From NCBI RefSeq assembly GCF_001718195.1, contig NZ_MCNV01000008.1, forward strand, positions 62,001 to 126,000: a DNA stretch of 64,000 nt. The letters run 5' to 3'. Shown here in pieces: positions 27,143 through 36,301 of this stretch. Position 1 is the first letter of the stretch; each line of letters begins with the position of its first letter. The stretch comes from Paraburkholderia nodosa (GTDB lineage Bacteria; Pseudomonadota; Gammaproteobacteria; Burkholderiales; Burkholderiaceae). Position numbers and translations under genes: made by a program. The notes beneath the pieces were generated by a model. The model did no database searches and was not told the DNA's origin. It saw only the letters and a list, made by a program, of their open reading frames with translations.

Positions 27143-28752
27143 TCGACTACCTAGACGATTTTGACATCGATAACACGCTCGCAGTCAACGATGCGGCAAA
27201 GGATCGTAAGCGCATTGAGAAGGTGCGCTCCGAATTCTTTGCCAATGCGCCGGCTTCAGTCGAATGGCCGGACATCGAGCCGCTGCCGGACTCGCTCAAG
27301 CCCGTCGAGCCGTTCGATATGGCGCTCTTGCCCGAAAGCTTGCGGCCTTGGGCGCAAGACATCGCAAACCGCGTGCAGTGTCCGCCGGATTTCATCGGCG
27401 CGACCATCATCGGTGCGCTCGGTATCGTCATTGGCCGCCGCGTCGGCGTGCGCCCGAAGCTGCGTGACGACTGGACCGAGTACGCCAATCAGTGGGTCTG
27501 CATCGTCGGCCGCCCTGGCGTGATGAAGTCGCCGGCGATGAGCGCCGTGCTAGCGCCAGTGAAGCGGCTCGACATGGAAGCCAGCCAGCGCTTCGACGAT
27601 GAACTTGCGGACCACGAAGGCGAGGTAAAGCTCCACAAGATGCGGCAGGACGCAGCGGACAAGAAAGCGATGGCGGCGCTCAAAAAGAACCCAGACGCGG
27701 CTGTCGACGTGCGTTCGTCCGAGTCGCCTGAGCCTCCGAAGCTCATGCGGTACCTGGTCAATGACGCGACGGTCGAGAAGCTGGGCGAGATCTGCGCCGA
27801 CAATCCACAGGGCGTTGGCGTGTTCCGCGATGAGCTGGTTAGCCTGCTGAAGGGCCTAGACCGAGATGGGCAGGAAAGCGCCCGCGGCTTCTACCTGACC
27901 GGCTGGAATGGCAACGACGGCTATGTCGTGGACCGGATCATGCGCGGCCATCAGCGCATCGAGGCAGTTTGCCTATCGCTGATCGGCTCGACGCAGCCCG
28001 GGCGACTGTCGGAATACCTGCGCAGCGCAATCGGCGGGGGCGCGGCAGACGACGGACTCGTACAGCGTTTCGGCGTGCTGGTATGGCCTGACGTTCCGCG
28101 CGAGAGGTGGGAGAACGTCGATTGCTGGCCAGATGCCGAGGCGAAGCACGCCGCGCACGGCGTATTCCACCGGCTCATTGATGCCGACCCGGTAGAGACG
28201 TGGCTCTCCGAGGTTCCTACGGGCCCCGACGGCGAGCCGGACGGCAACCCGCCCTTCCTGCGTCTGTCGCCCGGCGCGATGGAGATCTTCGTCGAGTGGC
28301 GTGCCGAGCATGAAAATACGCTGCGCAGCGGCGATCTGCACCCAGCGATGGAGTCGCACCTTGCGAAGTACAGAAAGCTTGTGCCGTCGCTCGCGCTCGT
28401 TCTGCACCTCGCCAACGGCGGTATTGGCCCGGTAACGGACTACGCCATGAATCAGGCGCTCGCCTGGGCGGCGTACCTACGCAGCCACGCCGAGCGCGCT
28501 TACGGTTCCGTGCTCGTAGCGGAAGTCAGCGGCGCGAAAGCGCTGCTGCGGCGGATTAAGGCAGGCGACGTGACTGACGGATTCTCGGCACGCGACGTCT
28601 ACCGCAATCAATGGTCTGGGCTGGAGAACCGCGAAGCGGCAATGAAGGCAATTGGCGTCCTGATCGAATACGGCTATCTGGTACCTGAGGCGGCGGAGAC
28701 TGGCGGCCGCTCAAAGACGAGCTATCGCATTCACCCGGGAGCGAAGAAATGA
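27139..28752 (+). CDS. DUF3987 (YfjI-type) replication protein, primase/helicase-like
   Basis: A 537-residue protein with a P-loop GRPGVMKSP (about 124-132), RDELVSLLKGLDRDGQESAR and YVVDRIMRGHQRIEAVCLSL segments typical of DUF3987, a RecA-like ATPase fold carried by P4-like islands and prophages in the place of a primase/helicase. It probably initiates or drives element replication. The GTG start at 27139 overlaps the preceding stop and has GGAGGG six nt upstream; an upstream ATG at 27106 lies in the previous gene without a site. The GxxGxxKS loop is slightly atypical for Walker A but usual in this family. Confidence 0.85.
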   Translation: MIDYLDDFDIDNTLAVNDAAKDRKRIEKVRSEFFANAPASVEWPDIEPLPDSLKPVEPFDMALLPESLRPWAQDIANRVQCPPDFIGATIIGALGIVIGRRVGVRPKLRDDWTEYANQWVCIVGRPGVMKSPAMSAVLAPVKRLDMEASQRFDDELADHEGEVKLHKMRQDAADKKAMAALKKNPDAAVDVRSSESPEPPKLMRYLVNDATVEKLGEICADNPQGVGVFRDELVSLLKGLDRDGQESARGFYLTGWNGNDGYVVDRIMRGHQRIEAVCLSLIGSTQPGRLSEYLRSAIGGGAADDGLVQRFGVLVWPDVPRERWENVDCWPDAEAKHAAHGVFHRLIDADPVETWLSEVPTGPDGEPDGNPPFLRLSPGAMEIFVEWRAEHENTLRSGDLHPAMESHLAKYRKLVPSLALVLHLANGGIGPVTDYAMNQALAWAAYLRSHAERAYGSVLVAEVSGAKALLRRIKAGDVTDGFSARDVYRNQWSGLENREAAMKAIGVLIEYGYLVPEAAETGGRSKTSYRIHPGAKK

Positions 28753-28859
28753 TCCACGATCCCAACCCGTTACCCGCACACATGACCGCACGTGACTCGC
28801 ACGTTACTGCGTCGAGTCACGCGTCACGTGCTGCCGATCACCCGGAGGTCGATCGATGA
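28749..28859 (+). CDS. 36-codon coupling ORF
   Basis: Begins at ATGA with the DUF3987 stop and ends at ATGA with the next start, so ribosomes would move through it without leaving. The product (MIHDPNPLPAHMTARDSHVT then 16 more residues) has no recognisable feature. The DNA contains an inverted repeat CGTGACTCG/CGAGTCACG (28791-28799 with 28813-28821), so its role could be at DNA or RNA level. Confidence 0.45.
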   Translation: MIHDPNPLPAHMTARDSHVTASSHASRAADHPEVDR

Positions 28860-29275
28860 ACAAGTATCTCGCTCGCTTGCGGCCGGGGTCGGGCGCAGAC
28901 AGTTCGCCGCCGCCCCCTTCTGTCAGTTTTGTCAGTGCCACCGGGGGGCATACCGAGAAAAGCGCAGATCGCGACGGCCTCGTGTGCGACGGCGCGCTGT
29001 ACGCCGATGGGCCGTATCTCCCGTGGGGCCCGTATGTCAATCGCGAGCAGCTCGACGCCATGCAGCGCGAGTTGTTCTCCGTGGTGGATGAGCTCGCGAA
29101 ATTGGAGGGCTGGCCGGACGAAGGCTACGACCATGTGGTTATGTGCATCGAGCGACAGCCGATAAGCACCCTGCGCCCTGACCTCGCCCATTTCGCCGAG
29201 CGTTTGCGCATCGCTCGCGTTGAAGCGGCGGCGCGGGATGCGGCGGCCAGACGCTCATGGAGGTTCGACAGATGA
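28856..29275 (+). CDS. hypothetical protein, 139 residues
   Basis: The N-terminus is Pro/Ser-rich where the dispersed DNA motif is translated (SVSFVS, about residues 22-27). The folded part has GPYLPWGPYVNREQLDAMQRE and a C-terminal helical, Arg/Ala-rich region. Not recognised. Overlaps both neighbours by 4 bp. Confidence 0.6.
   Translation: MNKYLARLRPGSGADSSPPPPSVSFVSATGGHTEKSADRDGLVCDGALYADGPYLPWGPYVNREQLDAMQRELFSVVDELAKLEGWPDEGYDHVVMCIERQPISTLRPDLAHFAERLRIARVEAAARDAAARRSWRFDR
28914..28937 (+). repeat. dispersed TGTCAG motif, copy 2 (inside a coding region)
   Basis: CCCCTTC followed by TGTCAGTTTTGTCAGTG (28921-28937). Same sequence, with few changes, at 25986-26009 (minus), 37581-37604 and 38399-38421. 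Confidence 0.75.
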
Positions 29276-29748
29276 GCGGCACCAACCTATTCGACAGCAC
29301 CGAGGACTTGCGGGCGGCCATGCTGCGCCTCGAATGCGGGTGCGATGTGACGGCGCGCGAACTCATCGACCGCATACAGGCTCAGCAGCGCGCCCTGCCG
29401 GATCTCCTGAGGTTCGGGCGCGGTGTCGATGTGAGGCAGTATGTGGCGGCGCACGAGATGGTTGTCGCTGTGGCCGCCAACTCGATGAAAGCGGACCGGT
29501 TGGAAGTGTTGCTGCTGCGCCTCGAATGCGAGTTCGTGAAGCGCAAGGCACGTGCGAACCGGTCGCTATCAAATGCCCGATTCGCGCCCTTCTGGAACGC
29601 GTTCGATGCGATCGTTACTGGACGGCGCTGCCGGGGCGCGACGGATGCGCACCAGAAAGCCGCTTCCGCCGCACCACCGCCTCACCCCATGCCCAGCGTA
29701 TCTAGAAAGCGCTACGGAAAGATACGCCGGGAAATGGGAATCTGTTAG
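29272..29748 (+). CDS. hypothetical protein, 158 residues
   Basis: MSGTNLFDSTEDLRAAMLRL starts at an ATGA overlap. A helical body contains two similar LRLEC segments (about 19-23 and 83-87), suggesting an internal duplication, then a Ser/Pro-rich linker and basic C-terminus. No function assigned. A strong terminator follows at 29770. Confidence 0.6.
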   Translation: MSGTNLFDSTEDLRAAMLRLECGCDVTARELIDRIQAQQRALPDLLRFGRGVDVRQYVAAHEMVVAVAANSMKADRLEVLLLRLECEFVKRKARANRSLSNARFAPFWNAFDAIVTGRRCRGATDAHQKAASAAPPPHPMPSVSRKRYGKIRREMGIC

Positions 29749-29769
29749 AGAGTCGAAATCAGTAGTCCG

Positions 29770-29813
29770 AAGGGGCTGCCGTCCTACTATGGGATGGCAG
29801 CCCCTTACTTTTT
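29770..29813 (+). terminator. rho-independent terminator ending the replication module
   Basis: AAGGGGCTGCC (29770-29780) pairs with GGCAGCCCCTT (29796-29806), 15-nt loop, then ACTTTTT. It separates the coupled replication genes from the module beginning at 29828. Confidence 0.88.
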
Positions 29814-29827
29814 CTGGAGCATGATTC

Positions 29828-30625
29828 ATGCGACTCAACATTTTCAACCGCGCCAATTTCTCGGCAGAAGACGAGAAGAAAGTGCGTGACCTGCTCGCCG
29901 CGCCCGAGATGGAGCAGATTCTCGACCGCGTCGAGCAAGCCCACATCGAAGAGCGCACCACGTTGCGCAAGCAGCTCGACAGCCTCGACAAACGACACGA
30001 CCCAGCGATCGAGAAGGCGACAGCCGCTCGCATCGAGGCAGCCGCGAAGCTGGAGGCGGCCCGAGCCCTGTTCGAAGCGGCAAAGGTCGCCGACAAGCAG
30101 GCGGCTCAAGACGCCGAAACCCTGGCGCATCTGAAGCGCGATGACGACTACCGCCTGCGCAAGGAGCTCATCGAGTCGCGCGACACGCGCCTCGATACCT
30201 TCCGGGACCATGCGGAAAACGCCTGGCAGCAGATGCGGCACATGATTTCCGTGACGTCTGCCACGCTCAAAAGCTGGGCCACTGGCGGGAAGTACGTTGA
30301 ATACAGCTCGAACGCCGACAAGGTGCAGTCGTGCATGGACTTGCTCAAAGAAGCAAGCGCCGACACGAACGCGATGGCCCTGCTTCCGCTCACGCGCGCC
30401 GATGTGAGCGAGCGCCTGACCAGTTGGACGCACAAGCTGGAACCGACGCTCGCCGCTTTCGGCATCGCCTGCCCGCGCCTCGACGAAAAGGGTGAAGTCA
30501 CGACGCACCGTCCGCCGCGTCGATTGGGCGACGTCCTCATTGAAAACGGCCTCGCGGAGCGCGGCGACATTCCGCCCGATCTGGATACTGCGCCTACTCC
30601 CGCAAACCGTCGGCGCGCCGCATAA
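29828..30625 (+). CDS. hypothetical coiled-coil protein, 265 residues
   Basis: A long charged helix region (about 12-115, with repeated Ala/Glu/Lys/Arg heptad-like spacing, for example KATAARIEAAAKLEAARALF) is followed by a mixed domain and a basic tail (ANRRRAA). Such coiled coils occur in scaffolds, tail chaperones or DNA-associated proteins; none can be chosen here. First gene after the terminator at 29770. Confidence 0.65.
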   Translation: MRLNIFNRANFSAEDEKKVRDLLAAPEMEQILDRVEQAHIEERTTLRKQLDSLDKRHDPAIEKATAARIEAAAKLEAARALFEAAKVADKQAAQDAETLAHLKRDDDYRLRKELIESRDTRLDTFRDHAENAWQQMRHMISVTSATLKSWATGGKYVEYSSNADKVQSCMDLLKEASADTNAMALLPLTRADVSERLTSWTHKLEPTLAAFGIACPRLDEKGEVTTHRPPRRLGDVLIENGLAERGDIPPDLDTAPTPANRRRAA

Positions 30626-30673
30626 GCGCGCACCGCAGCATCTCCAACCACTGACACCAAGGATTCAGGCCAC

Positions 30674-31237
30674 ATGAAGACGATCTACGAGGCATACCCG
30701 GAATACAAGGAGGCGTTTGAGCTCAACGGCAAAATGCGCGCGCGCATCAATGAGCTAAACCGGCGCGAAGGTGCGCTGCGTGCGGAGCTGGAGAATGGCA
30801 AGAAGTCCACTTCCCCAGTCACCGCCGAAGAACTCGCCATGCATGTCCTCAATGGCGGCTTTTCCACGTCGCCCGCCGATCAGGAATTCGAGGACCTGCG
30901 GGCGGAGCACCTCCGTACGAAGGCCGATATGGAAGTTCTCCAGCGTGGGCTGTTTTCGCACCACGAAACGCTCGGCATCCTGCGTCAGCGGCTCTCGTCC
31001 AGGCGCATGAAGGAAGCCGATGTGCGCAAGGTGGCTGAACGGGCGGCCAAGGCCGCAATGGAACTTGTCGCAGCGCAAAGCGCAATGCGTGCCCTGTGTC
31101 GCGAGATCGGCACGGCGGGATTCGAGAGCTTCGAAGACGCGCTGACAGTGCAGTTCGAGCCGATCGTCTCGGCGGATGACTCGCTGACGGTGTACGCCAA
31201 GCGCGTTCGCACGATCGCTGGCGTTGGCGTGGCGTAA
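30674..31237 (+). CDS. hypothetical helical protein, 187 residues
   Basis: Two helical segments (about 14-42 and 75-140) around a short linker, high in Arg, Glu and Ala (LNRREGALRAELENGKKS; VRKVAERAAKAAMELVAAQS). No known domain. It lies between the coiled-coil gene and the S49 protease in the position where capsid assembly genes would be in a phage, so a scaffold-like role is conceivable but unproven. Confidence 0.6.
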   Translation: MKTIYEAYPEYKEAFELNGKMRARINELNRREGALRAELENGKKSTSPVTAEELAMHVLNGGFSTSPADQEFEDLRAEHLRTKADMEVLQRGLFSHHETLGILRQRLSSRRMKEADVRKVAERAAKAAMELVAAQSAMRALCREIGTAGFESFEDALTVQFEPIVSADDSLTVYAKRVRTIAGVGVA

Positions 31238-31241
31238 CGGC

Positions 31242-32027
31242 ATGGAGCATTCGATTGTCGCGATCCATCCGGCCGCACTTCACTCCGTCGACGGCGTGCT
31301 CAGCCTTGCAGGCGGTCTGGCGGCGCCTGCGCGAGCTGCCGGCGGCAATCCGCAGAGCGGCGGCCGCTCCGTGGCTGTCCTGTCGCTTTGCGGCGTGATC
31401 GCCCAGCGCGCACCGACCGCCCTTCTCGGCAGCCCTCGCTATGGGCTGACCGACTTTCAGGGGGCATTCCGCGCGGCGCTCAATGATCCGGCCATCGGCT
31501 CGATCCTCCTGGACGTGGACAGCCCGGGCGGGTCGATCTACGGCGTGGGTGAACTCGCCAGCGAGATCTACGGGGCTCGCGGACAAAAGCGCATCGTCGC
31601 CATCGCCAATAGCATGGCGGCGAGTGCCGCGTACTGGATCGCGAGCGCCGCCGGCGAGTTCTATGTCACGCCCGGCGGCGAGGTCGGATCGATCGGCGTC
31701 TATGTTGCCCACTTTGATATGTCAGGCGCGCAGAAACAGGTAGGCATCGAGACGACGCTCATCTCGGCAGGCAAGCACAAGGTCGATGGCAACCCATACC
31801 AGCCGCTCGACGCAGAGGCGCGCAAGTTCATGCAGTCGCGCGTCGACGACTACTACCGCTCCTTCACCGGCGCCGTCGCACGTCATCGCAGCACCACGTC
31901 GGCACGCGTGCGCTCGCAGATGGGTGGCGGACGCCTGCTCGGCGCGGGCGCAGCCCACGCGGCGGGCATGGTGGACGGCATCGCGAGCTATCGAACCGTC
32001 ATCGGCCGCCTGCTCGCGGGTCGATAA
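31242..32027 (+). CDS. S49-family peptidase (SppA/prohead-protease-like)
   Basis: A 261-residue serine peptidase of the SppA/protein C clan. VDSPGGSIYGVGEL is the oxyanion strand, Ser128 in ANSMAASAAYWIAS is the nucleophile, and Lys178 or Lys180 in SAGKHKVDGNPYQPLD completes the dyad. GEVGSIGVYVAH is conserved. In siphophages such proteases trim the capsid scaffold. Here no capsid or portal gene is next to it, which is unusual. The ATG at 31242 is chosen; a TTG 18 bp upstream is possible. Confidence 0.88.
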   Translation: MEHSIVAIHPAALHSVDGVLSLAGGLAAPARAAGGNPQSGGRSVAVLSLCGVIAQRAPTALLGSPRYGLTDFQGAFRAALNDPAIGSILLDVDSPGGSIYGVGELASEIYGARGQKRIVAIANSMAASAAYWIASAAGEFYVTPGGEVGSIGVYVAHFDMSGAQKQVGIETTLISAGKHKVDGNPYQPLDAEARKFMQSRVDDYYRSFTGAVARHRSTTSARVRSQMGGGRLLGAGAAHAAGMVDGIASYRTVIGRLLAGR

Positions 32028-32049
32028 CACACTGTCAATTGGAGGATCT

Positions 32050-32355
32050 ATGACAGCAGGGCTTCAAATCTGGGATGCGAACGGCACGCTGATGCTCGAC
32101 GGCACGCACCGGCTCGGGCGCATCAAGGGCATACGTTACATCGACGGAAACCCCGGCTCATACCCGGTTGACCTGTCGGACGGTACGTCCTTCTGGTCAT
32201 TCATGCCCGAGCAGCTGTACTTCCACATCTCAAACCAGACGGCTTCGCCAATCATCACGATCGACGCGAACGGCGCCTACTGGACGTATAGCTCAACGTC
32301 GGGTCTGAGCTACCCGCATATCGTGAAGGGCAATCTGGTCGTTGGCGTGTACTGA
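32050..32355 (+). CDS. small phage-type protein, 101 residues (DUF6453-like, tentative)
   Basis: MTAGLQIWDANGTLMLDGTH starts after GGAGG four nt upstream. The beta-rich, aromatic C-terminus (FHISNQTASPIITIDANGAY) resembles small phage tail or surface proteins that begin GLQIWDxxG; the DUF6453 label is from memory of that pattern. It precedes the gp10-like gene. Confidence 0.6.
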   Translation: MTAGLQIWDANGTLMLDGTHRLGRIKGIRYIDGNPGSYPVDLSDGTSFWSFMPEQLYFHISNQTASPIITIDANGAYWTYSSTSGLSYPHIVKGNLVVGVY

Positions 32356-32365
32356 GGCAATGCAT

Positions 32366-32812
32366 ATGGCAACAGGAAAACTGACGATCGAGAACCCCGA
32401 TGCGATGGCATCCATCATTGATGCACTCGAGCAGGTGGCGAGCGAATCCGTGTTGAGGCAGGCAACCGTCGCCGGCGCGCGCTTGATTTTCGAAGAAGTG
32501 AAGATTCGCGCACCGATAGGCGACAGGTCGTGGCAAAGCAAAGGACAGACGCGGTATCCCGGGATGCTTCGCGACAACATCCTGCTCGCATACGACAAAG
32601 AGCGCTCCGTCGAGGGTATTCGTGCGACCTATCTCGTGACGTGGAGCAAAGACGCATTCTACGGACGCTTCCTTGAGCTGAAGGAACATGGATCGTCCAG
32701 GGAGGCCGCGCAGCCGTTCTTGCGCCCGGCCTACGAAGCGACAAAGCAGGCAGCCGCCGACAAGTTCGGCGAAGTGATCGACCGGAAGGTAAAGGAGCTG
32801 ACGAATGGCTAA
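32366..32812 (+). CDS. HK97 gp10-like protein (tail completion / head-tail joining)
   Basis: A 148-residue protein with the gp10 pattern: an early helix, AGARLIFEEVKIRAPIGDRS, then a beta region with TRYPGMLRDNI, AFYGRFLELKEHGS and the C-terminal AAQPFLRPAYEATKQAAADKF. In siphophages this family forms the tail completion or head-tail interface. The ATG at 32366 has GAGG eight nt upstream; 32360 is an alternative. It overlaps the tape-measure gene by 8 bp. Confidence 0.82.
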   Translation: MATGKLTIENPDAMASIIDALEQVASESVLRQATVAGARLIFEEVKIRAPIGDRSWQSKGQTRYPGMLRDNILLAYDKERSVEGIRATYLVTWSKDAFYGRFLELKEHGSSREAAQPFLRPAYEATKQAAADKFGEVIDRKVKELTNG

Positions 32813-35648
32813 TGAAACCGTAGTGCGCCTCACTGGCGATTCCACCGGCTACGTGTCCGCGATGGACCGGGCGCGCAAGAGCATGGCTGATTTCATGACG
32901 AGCCAGGCGGCGTACAACCAGCGCATGTCGAATTCAGTCAAGGCAGTCGACGACGTGCGCAAGGCGCTGTCTGACCAGGGGCAGGCCGCGGTGGACGCGT
33001 TCAGTAAAACCCAGCGCACTGCCGAGAGCTGGCTCACCGCGCTCCAGAAGCAGGCCGATCAAGCCGGCAAGACGCGGACCGAGCTGATGGCGCTGCGGGC
33101 GGCTGAGCTCGGCGTATCAGATGCCGCGCAGCAATACATCGACAAGATCAAGGCTGCCGATGCCGCGACGGCAGGCGCCGGCCACAGTGCCGCTGGCGCA
33201 CGCACGGAAATGCTCGTGCTTGGCCACGAAATGCTGCAGGGAAACTGGTCACGATTCGGTGGCTCTATGATGGTGATGGCTGAGCGGCTCGACGCGCTCA
33301 AATATCTTGCGAATCCCGTTGCGCTCGGCATCGCCGCGATGGGCGCTGCGGCCTATGGCATGTATAAGGCAATCGACCTCGCGGCGGAGCGTGCGCACGC
33401 GTTCAATGACGCCATGAACACGACCGCCGGATGGGCGGGTCAGACGCGCGAATCGGTGCAAGGCCTCGCCGAAGCTCTTTCGGCACGCTTTGGCGTCAGC
33501 GTTGGCAAGGCAACCGACGATCTCAACCAGATCATCGCCTCCGGGCGCGTCTCTGCCGACGTATTCCCACAAGTGGGTACCGTTGCTGAGGCGATGGCGA
33601 AATCGACCGGCGAAGCATTCGACAAGGTGTTGGATAGCCTGCTCAGGCAGCAGGACGATGTGCGGAAGGCGGCCGAAGAATACCAGGCATCTCACCACAC
33701 GATGACCGAGGCCCAGATGTCGCTTATCGATCAGCTCGATAAGACGGGCCGTAAGCACGAGGCATTCGCAATCCTGGTCCAGCAGGAGTTGGCGGACATC
33801 GACATGAGCTCGAAGACGCACACTTCCGCGATGATCGGCTATTGGGACAACGTGATGGCGGCGTGGGATCGCTACACGCGCGCGCTTAGCGGCAAGTCGA
33901 CCGATCTCGACGTGCTCAACGATCTCAAGGCAAAGCAGGCGGCACAGCAAAGCGGCCGCACCGCCAATTTCGATTACACCGACTATGGCCCGCTGATTGC
34001 TGCCCAGCAGAAGATCGTCGACGCCAACAATGCCGAGCAGGCCGCCGCGGATAGGAACAAGAAGACGAAAACGCTGCTGGCCGAGTCGCAAGAATCGGTC
34101 CGCAAAGAGTACGAGCGCACGCTCTCGCCCGCGCAAAAGCTAACCGAGGCTATCGCGCGCGACAACGAGATCATCGACAACCGGATCAAGCTTCTGAAGC
34201 AGGCGGGACCGCTCCAGCCCGCGCTGACAGCGCAGCTTGAAGCCCAGCGCAAGCAGATGATCGCCTTCGACTCTCAGAAGATCGAGCATCCCCATGCGGC
34301 CCGCACCAACGACAACGCGGTCAATGCGGACCTCTCGACTCTCCAGAATCAGCAGAAGCAGATCGAGGATGCGCTGCGGACGTCGCTCGAGCACATCAAA
34401 GCGCTTCGGGCCGATGGCCTTATCAGCGAGCAAGATGCGCTGACTCAGAGCTACGTCGCCGAACAGGGATCGCTGCAAAAGCGTATCGACCTCGACAAGC
34501 AGATGGAGGACCTCGCGCGAGGAAAGAAGAACGCCGAGGCGTATCGCAAGTATGCAGACGACATCGCGCGCCTGCAGCAGCAGATGACCGGCAACTACCA
34601 GAAGTTCGCCGACGACACCGACACGCTGGCGAAAAAGCAGACTGACGCGCTGAAGGTGTACACGGACAGCCTTACGGAACAGCTGAAAACGCAACAGACC
34701 GCCGCAGACCAGAAGCTGGCCGGCCTGTCGATGGGAACGAGCACCCGCGCGGACTACGACGCACAGATCAAGCTCATGGAGGACTATGACAAAAAGCGCG
34801 CTGCGCTCGCCAAGTCGCTCACGGAAGGCCGCTTGAGTAAGGATCAGTACAACTCCGAGCTGCAGGCAACGCAGGCGTACTACGACAGCGCCGTCGAAAT
34901 TGCCCGCAAGTCTTCGGACGACATTCTTGCGGCAAACCGCGATTGGACCGTCGGTGCATCGCGCGCGATTCAGGAATACGCGGACAGTGCCAAGAATGTG
35001 GCTGGGCAGGTCGATTCGATGTTCACGAGCATGGCGAAAGGCATGGAAGACTCACTGGCCACGTTCGCGACTTCCGGCAAGCTCAATTTCCGCAGCCTGA
35101 TCGATAGCATGATCTCCGACCTGGTGCGGATGCAGGCGCGCATGGCGATGTCTAGTCTCTTCAGCATGGCCTCCGAGTATCTCGGCAGCGCGTTCAGCGC
35201 ACCGAGCGCACCGACCTCTTACGCTGGCGTGTTCCATCTGGCTGACGGCGGCCATGTGTTCGGGCCCGGCACGTCGACGAGCGACAGCATCCCAGCGATG
35301 CTATCGAACGGCGAATATGTGCTCAACGCGTCTGCTGTGAGCCGCATCGGCGTCCCGAATCTCGACGCCATCAACAGCGGCACAGCGCGCGCCGTGGGCA
35401 GCGTGGCGCACTTTGCACGTGGCGGCGCTGTCAGCCCTTCCGTCTTCGACGCTATCACGCCCGCCTCGTCCGGCAGCTCGACGCAGTTCAATATCGAGAT
35501 CAACAGTTCGGACGGCGGCAACAGCTTCACGCAACAGGACGCCGTTTCGCTCAAGGCGACGATCCAAACGTGGATGGATCAGCGTATGGACCAGAAGATG
35601 AAAGGCCAGGGCGGTTACGCATGGCAGATCAGGAACCGGAGTGTCTAG
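32805..35648 (+). CDS. phage tail tape-measure protein
   Basis: A 947-residue tape measure of the lambda gpH type. An N-terminal region (about 1-165) has AERLDALKY before a hydrophobic segment ANPVALGIAAMGAAAYGMYK (169-188). A long helical rod follows (about 350-740, many Gln/Lys/Asp). The C-terminus has a glycine-rich signature GGHVFGPGTSTSDSIPAMLS then NGEYVLNASAVSRIG. It determines tail length and helps DNA entry. Tail tube and chaperone genes that usually precede it are absent. Confidence 0.92.
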   Translation: MANETVVRLTGDSTGYVSAMDRARKSMADFMTSQAAYNQRMSNSVKAVDDVRKALSDQGQAAVDAFSKTQRTAESWLTALQKQADQAGKTRTELMALRAAELGVSDAAQQYIDKIKAADAATAGAGHSAAGARTEMLVLGHEMLQGNWSRFGGSMMVMAERLDALKYLANPVALGIAAMGAAAYGMYKAIDLAAERAHAFNDAMNTTAGWAGQTRESVQGLAEALSARFGVSVGKATDDLNQIIASGRVSADVFPQVGTVAEAMAKSTGEAFDKVLDSLLRQQDDVRKAAEEYQASHHTMTEAQMSLIDQLDKTGRKHEAFAILVQQELADIDMSSKTHTSAMIGYWDNVMAAWDRYTRALSGKSTDLDVLNDLKAKQAAQQSGRTANFDYTDYGPLIAAQQKIVDANNAEQAAADRNKKTKTLLAESQESVRKEYERTLSPAQKLTEAIARDNEIIDNRIKLLKQAGPLQPALTAQLEAQRKQMIAFDSQKIEHPHAARTNDNAVNADLSTLQNQQKQIEDALRTSLEHIKALRADGLISEQDALTQSYVAEQGSLQKRIDLDKQMEDLARGKKNAEAYRKYADDIARLQQQMTGNYQKFADDTDTLAKKQTDALKVYTDSLTEQLKTQQTAADQKLAGLSMGTSTRADYDAQIKLMEDYDKKRAALAKSLTEGRLSKDQYNSELQATQAYYDSAVEIARKSSDDILAANRDWTVGASRAIQEYADSAKNVAGQVDSMFTSMAKGMEDSLATFATSGKLNFRSLIDSMISDLVRMQARMAMSSLFSMASEYLGSAFSAPSAPTSYAGVFHLADGGHVFGPGTSTSDSIPAMLSNGEYVLNASAVSRIGVPNLDAINSGTARAVGSVAHFARGGAVSPSVFDAITPASSGSSTQFNIEINSSDGGNSFTQQDAVSLKATIQTWMDQRMDQKMKGQGGYAWQIRNRSV

Positions 35649-35800
35649 CGTGCGAGCTCGCGATCGATCCGGGCTGCACGCCGCAGCCCTACATCAATGC
35701 TTCGTCGAGCTGGTCGGTGCGACAGACAAGGCGCGTGCAAGCAGCGCATCGACGGCGGCGCGCACGGTGCCGCCGACCTTGTCAGCAGACTCTTTCATGA
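35621..35800 (+). pseudogene. possible remnant of the next tail gene after the tape measure
   Basis: A frame starting MADQEPECLACELAIDPGC overlaps the last 28 bp of the tape-measure gene, as tail genes usually do, but becomes Arg-rich and ends at 35800 inside the opposite-strand gene. It may be the truncated start of a minor-tail protein, marking where the morphogenesis module was cut. Weak evidence. Confidence 0.25.
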
Positions 35801-36056
35801 TTGTCTCGCCGCGTGGCATGTGGTTGAGCAGTGTCGTGAACTGCTCGCGGGTGAACTCGTCGGACGGCGGCGTGAATTCGAACGCGCCGTATGGCCCACT
35901 GCGCTCCATAACGAGGTATGCCCAAGCGCCAGTATCTGAGTTGCCGAGATACCCGGCGTACAGGTTCCGCGCTGGATGCGCCTCGAAGAACGCCTTGGCG
36001 TCCGCAGTCACTCGTTCGATCAGCTCGGTGTTGGTGGGTCGCTGCTGTTTCGACAT
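35694..36056 (-). CDS. hypothetical protein, 120 residues
   Basis: MSKQQRPTNTELIERVTADA starts with GGAGG close upstream on the minus strand. The middle (NLYAGYLGNSDTGAWAYLVM) and REQFTTLLNHMPRGETI look like a small alpha/beta protein. It faces the phage genes and has separate expression, typical for cargo. Not recognised. Confidence 0.6.
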   Translation of the reverse strand: MSKQQRPTNTELIERVTADAKAFFEAHPARNLYAGYLGNSDTGAWAYLVMERSGPYGAFEFTPPSDEFTREQFTTLLNHMPRGETIMKESADKVGGTVRAAVDALLARALSVAPTSSTKH

Positions 36057-36301
36057 GAAGTCCTCCGAAAAGCACCATGCTACACAAACGCAATCAGGAC
36101 AGCCTGCGCTGCTGCGGGTCGCCGTCGTATTAACGCGCTCGTGCGGACGCCACAGCGGGCCGCCTGCGCGTTCCCATGGCACAGCGCCCCCGGGGGGCTT
36201 TCATTCTTTGGCGTTGCGCTATGTGAGACACCGCGCGTCCTCCCATGCGGAGAAAAAATCCCCCTTTAAACACCTCTCGGTAATCAAACAGGCGAAATCA
36301 A

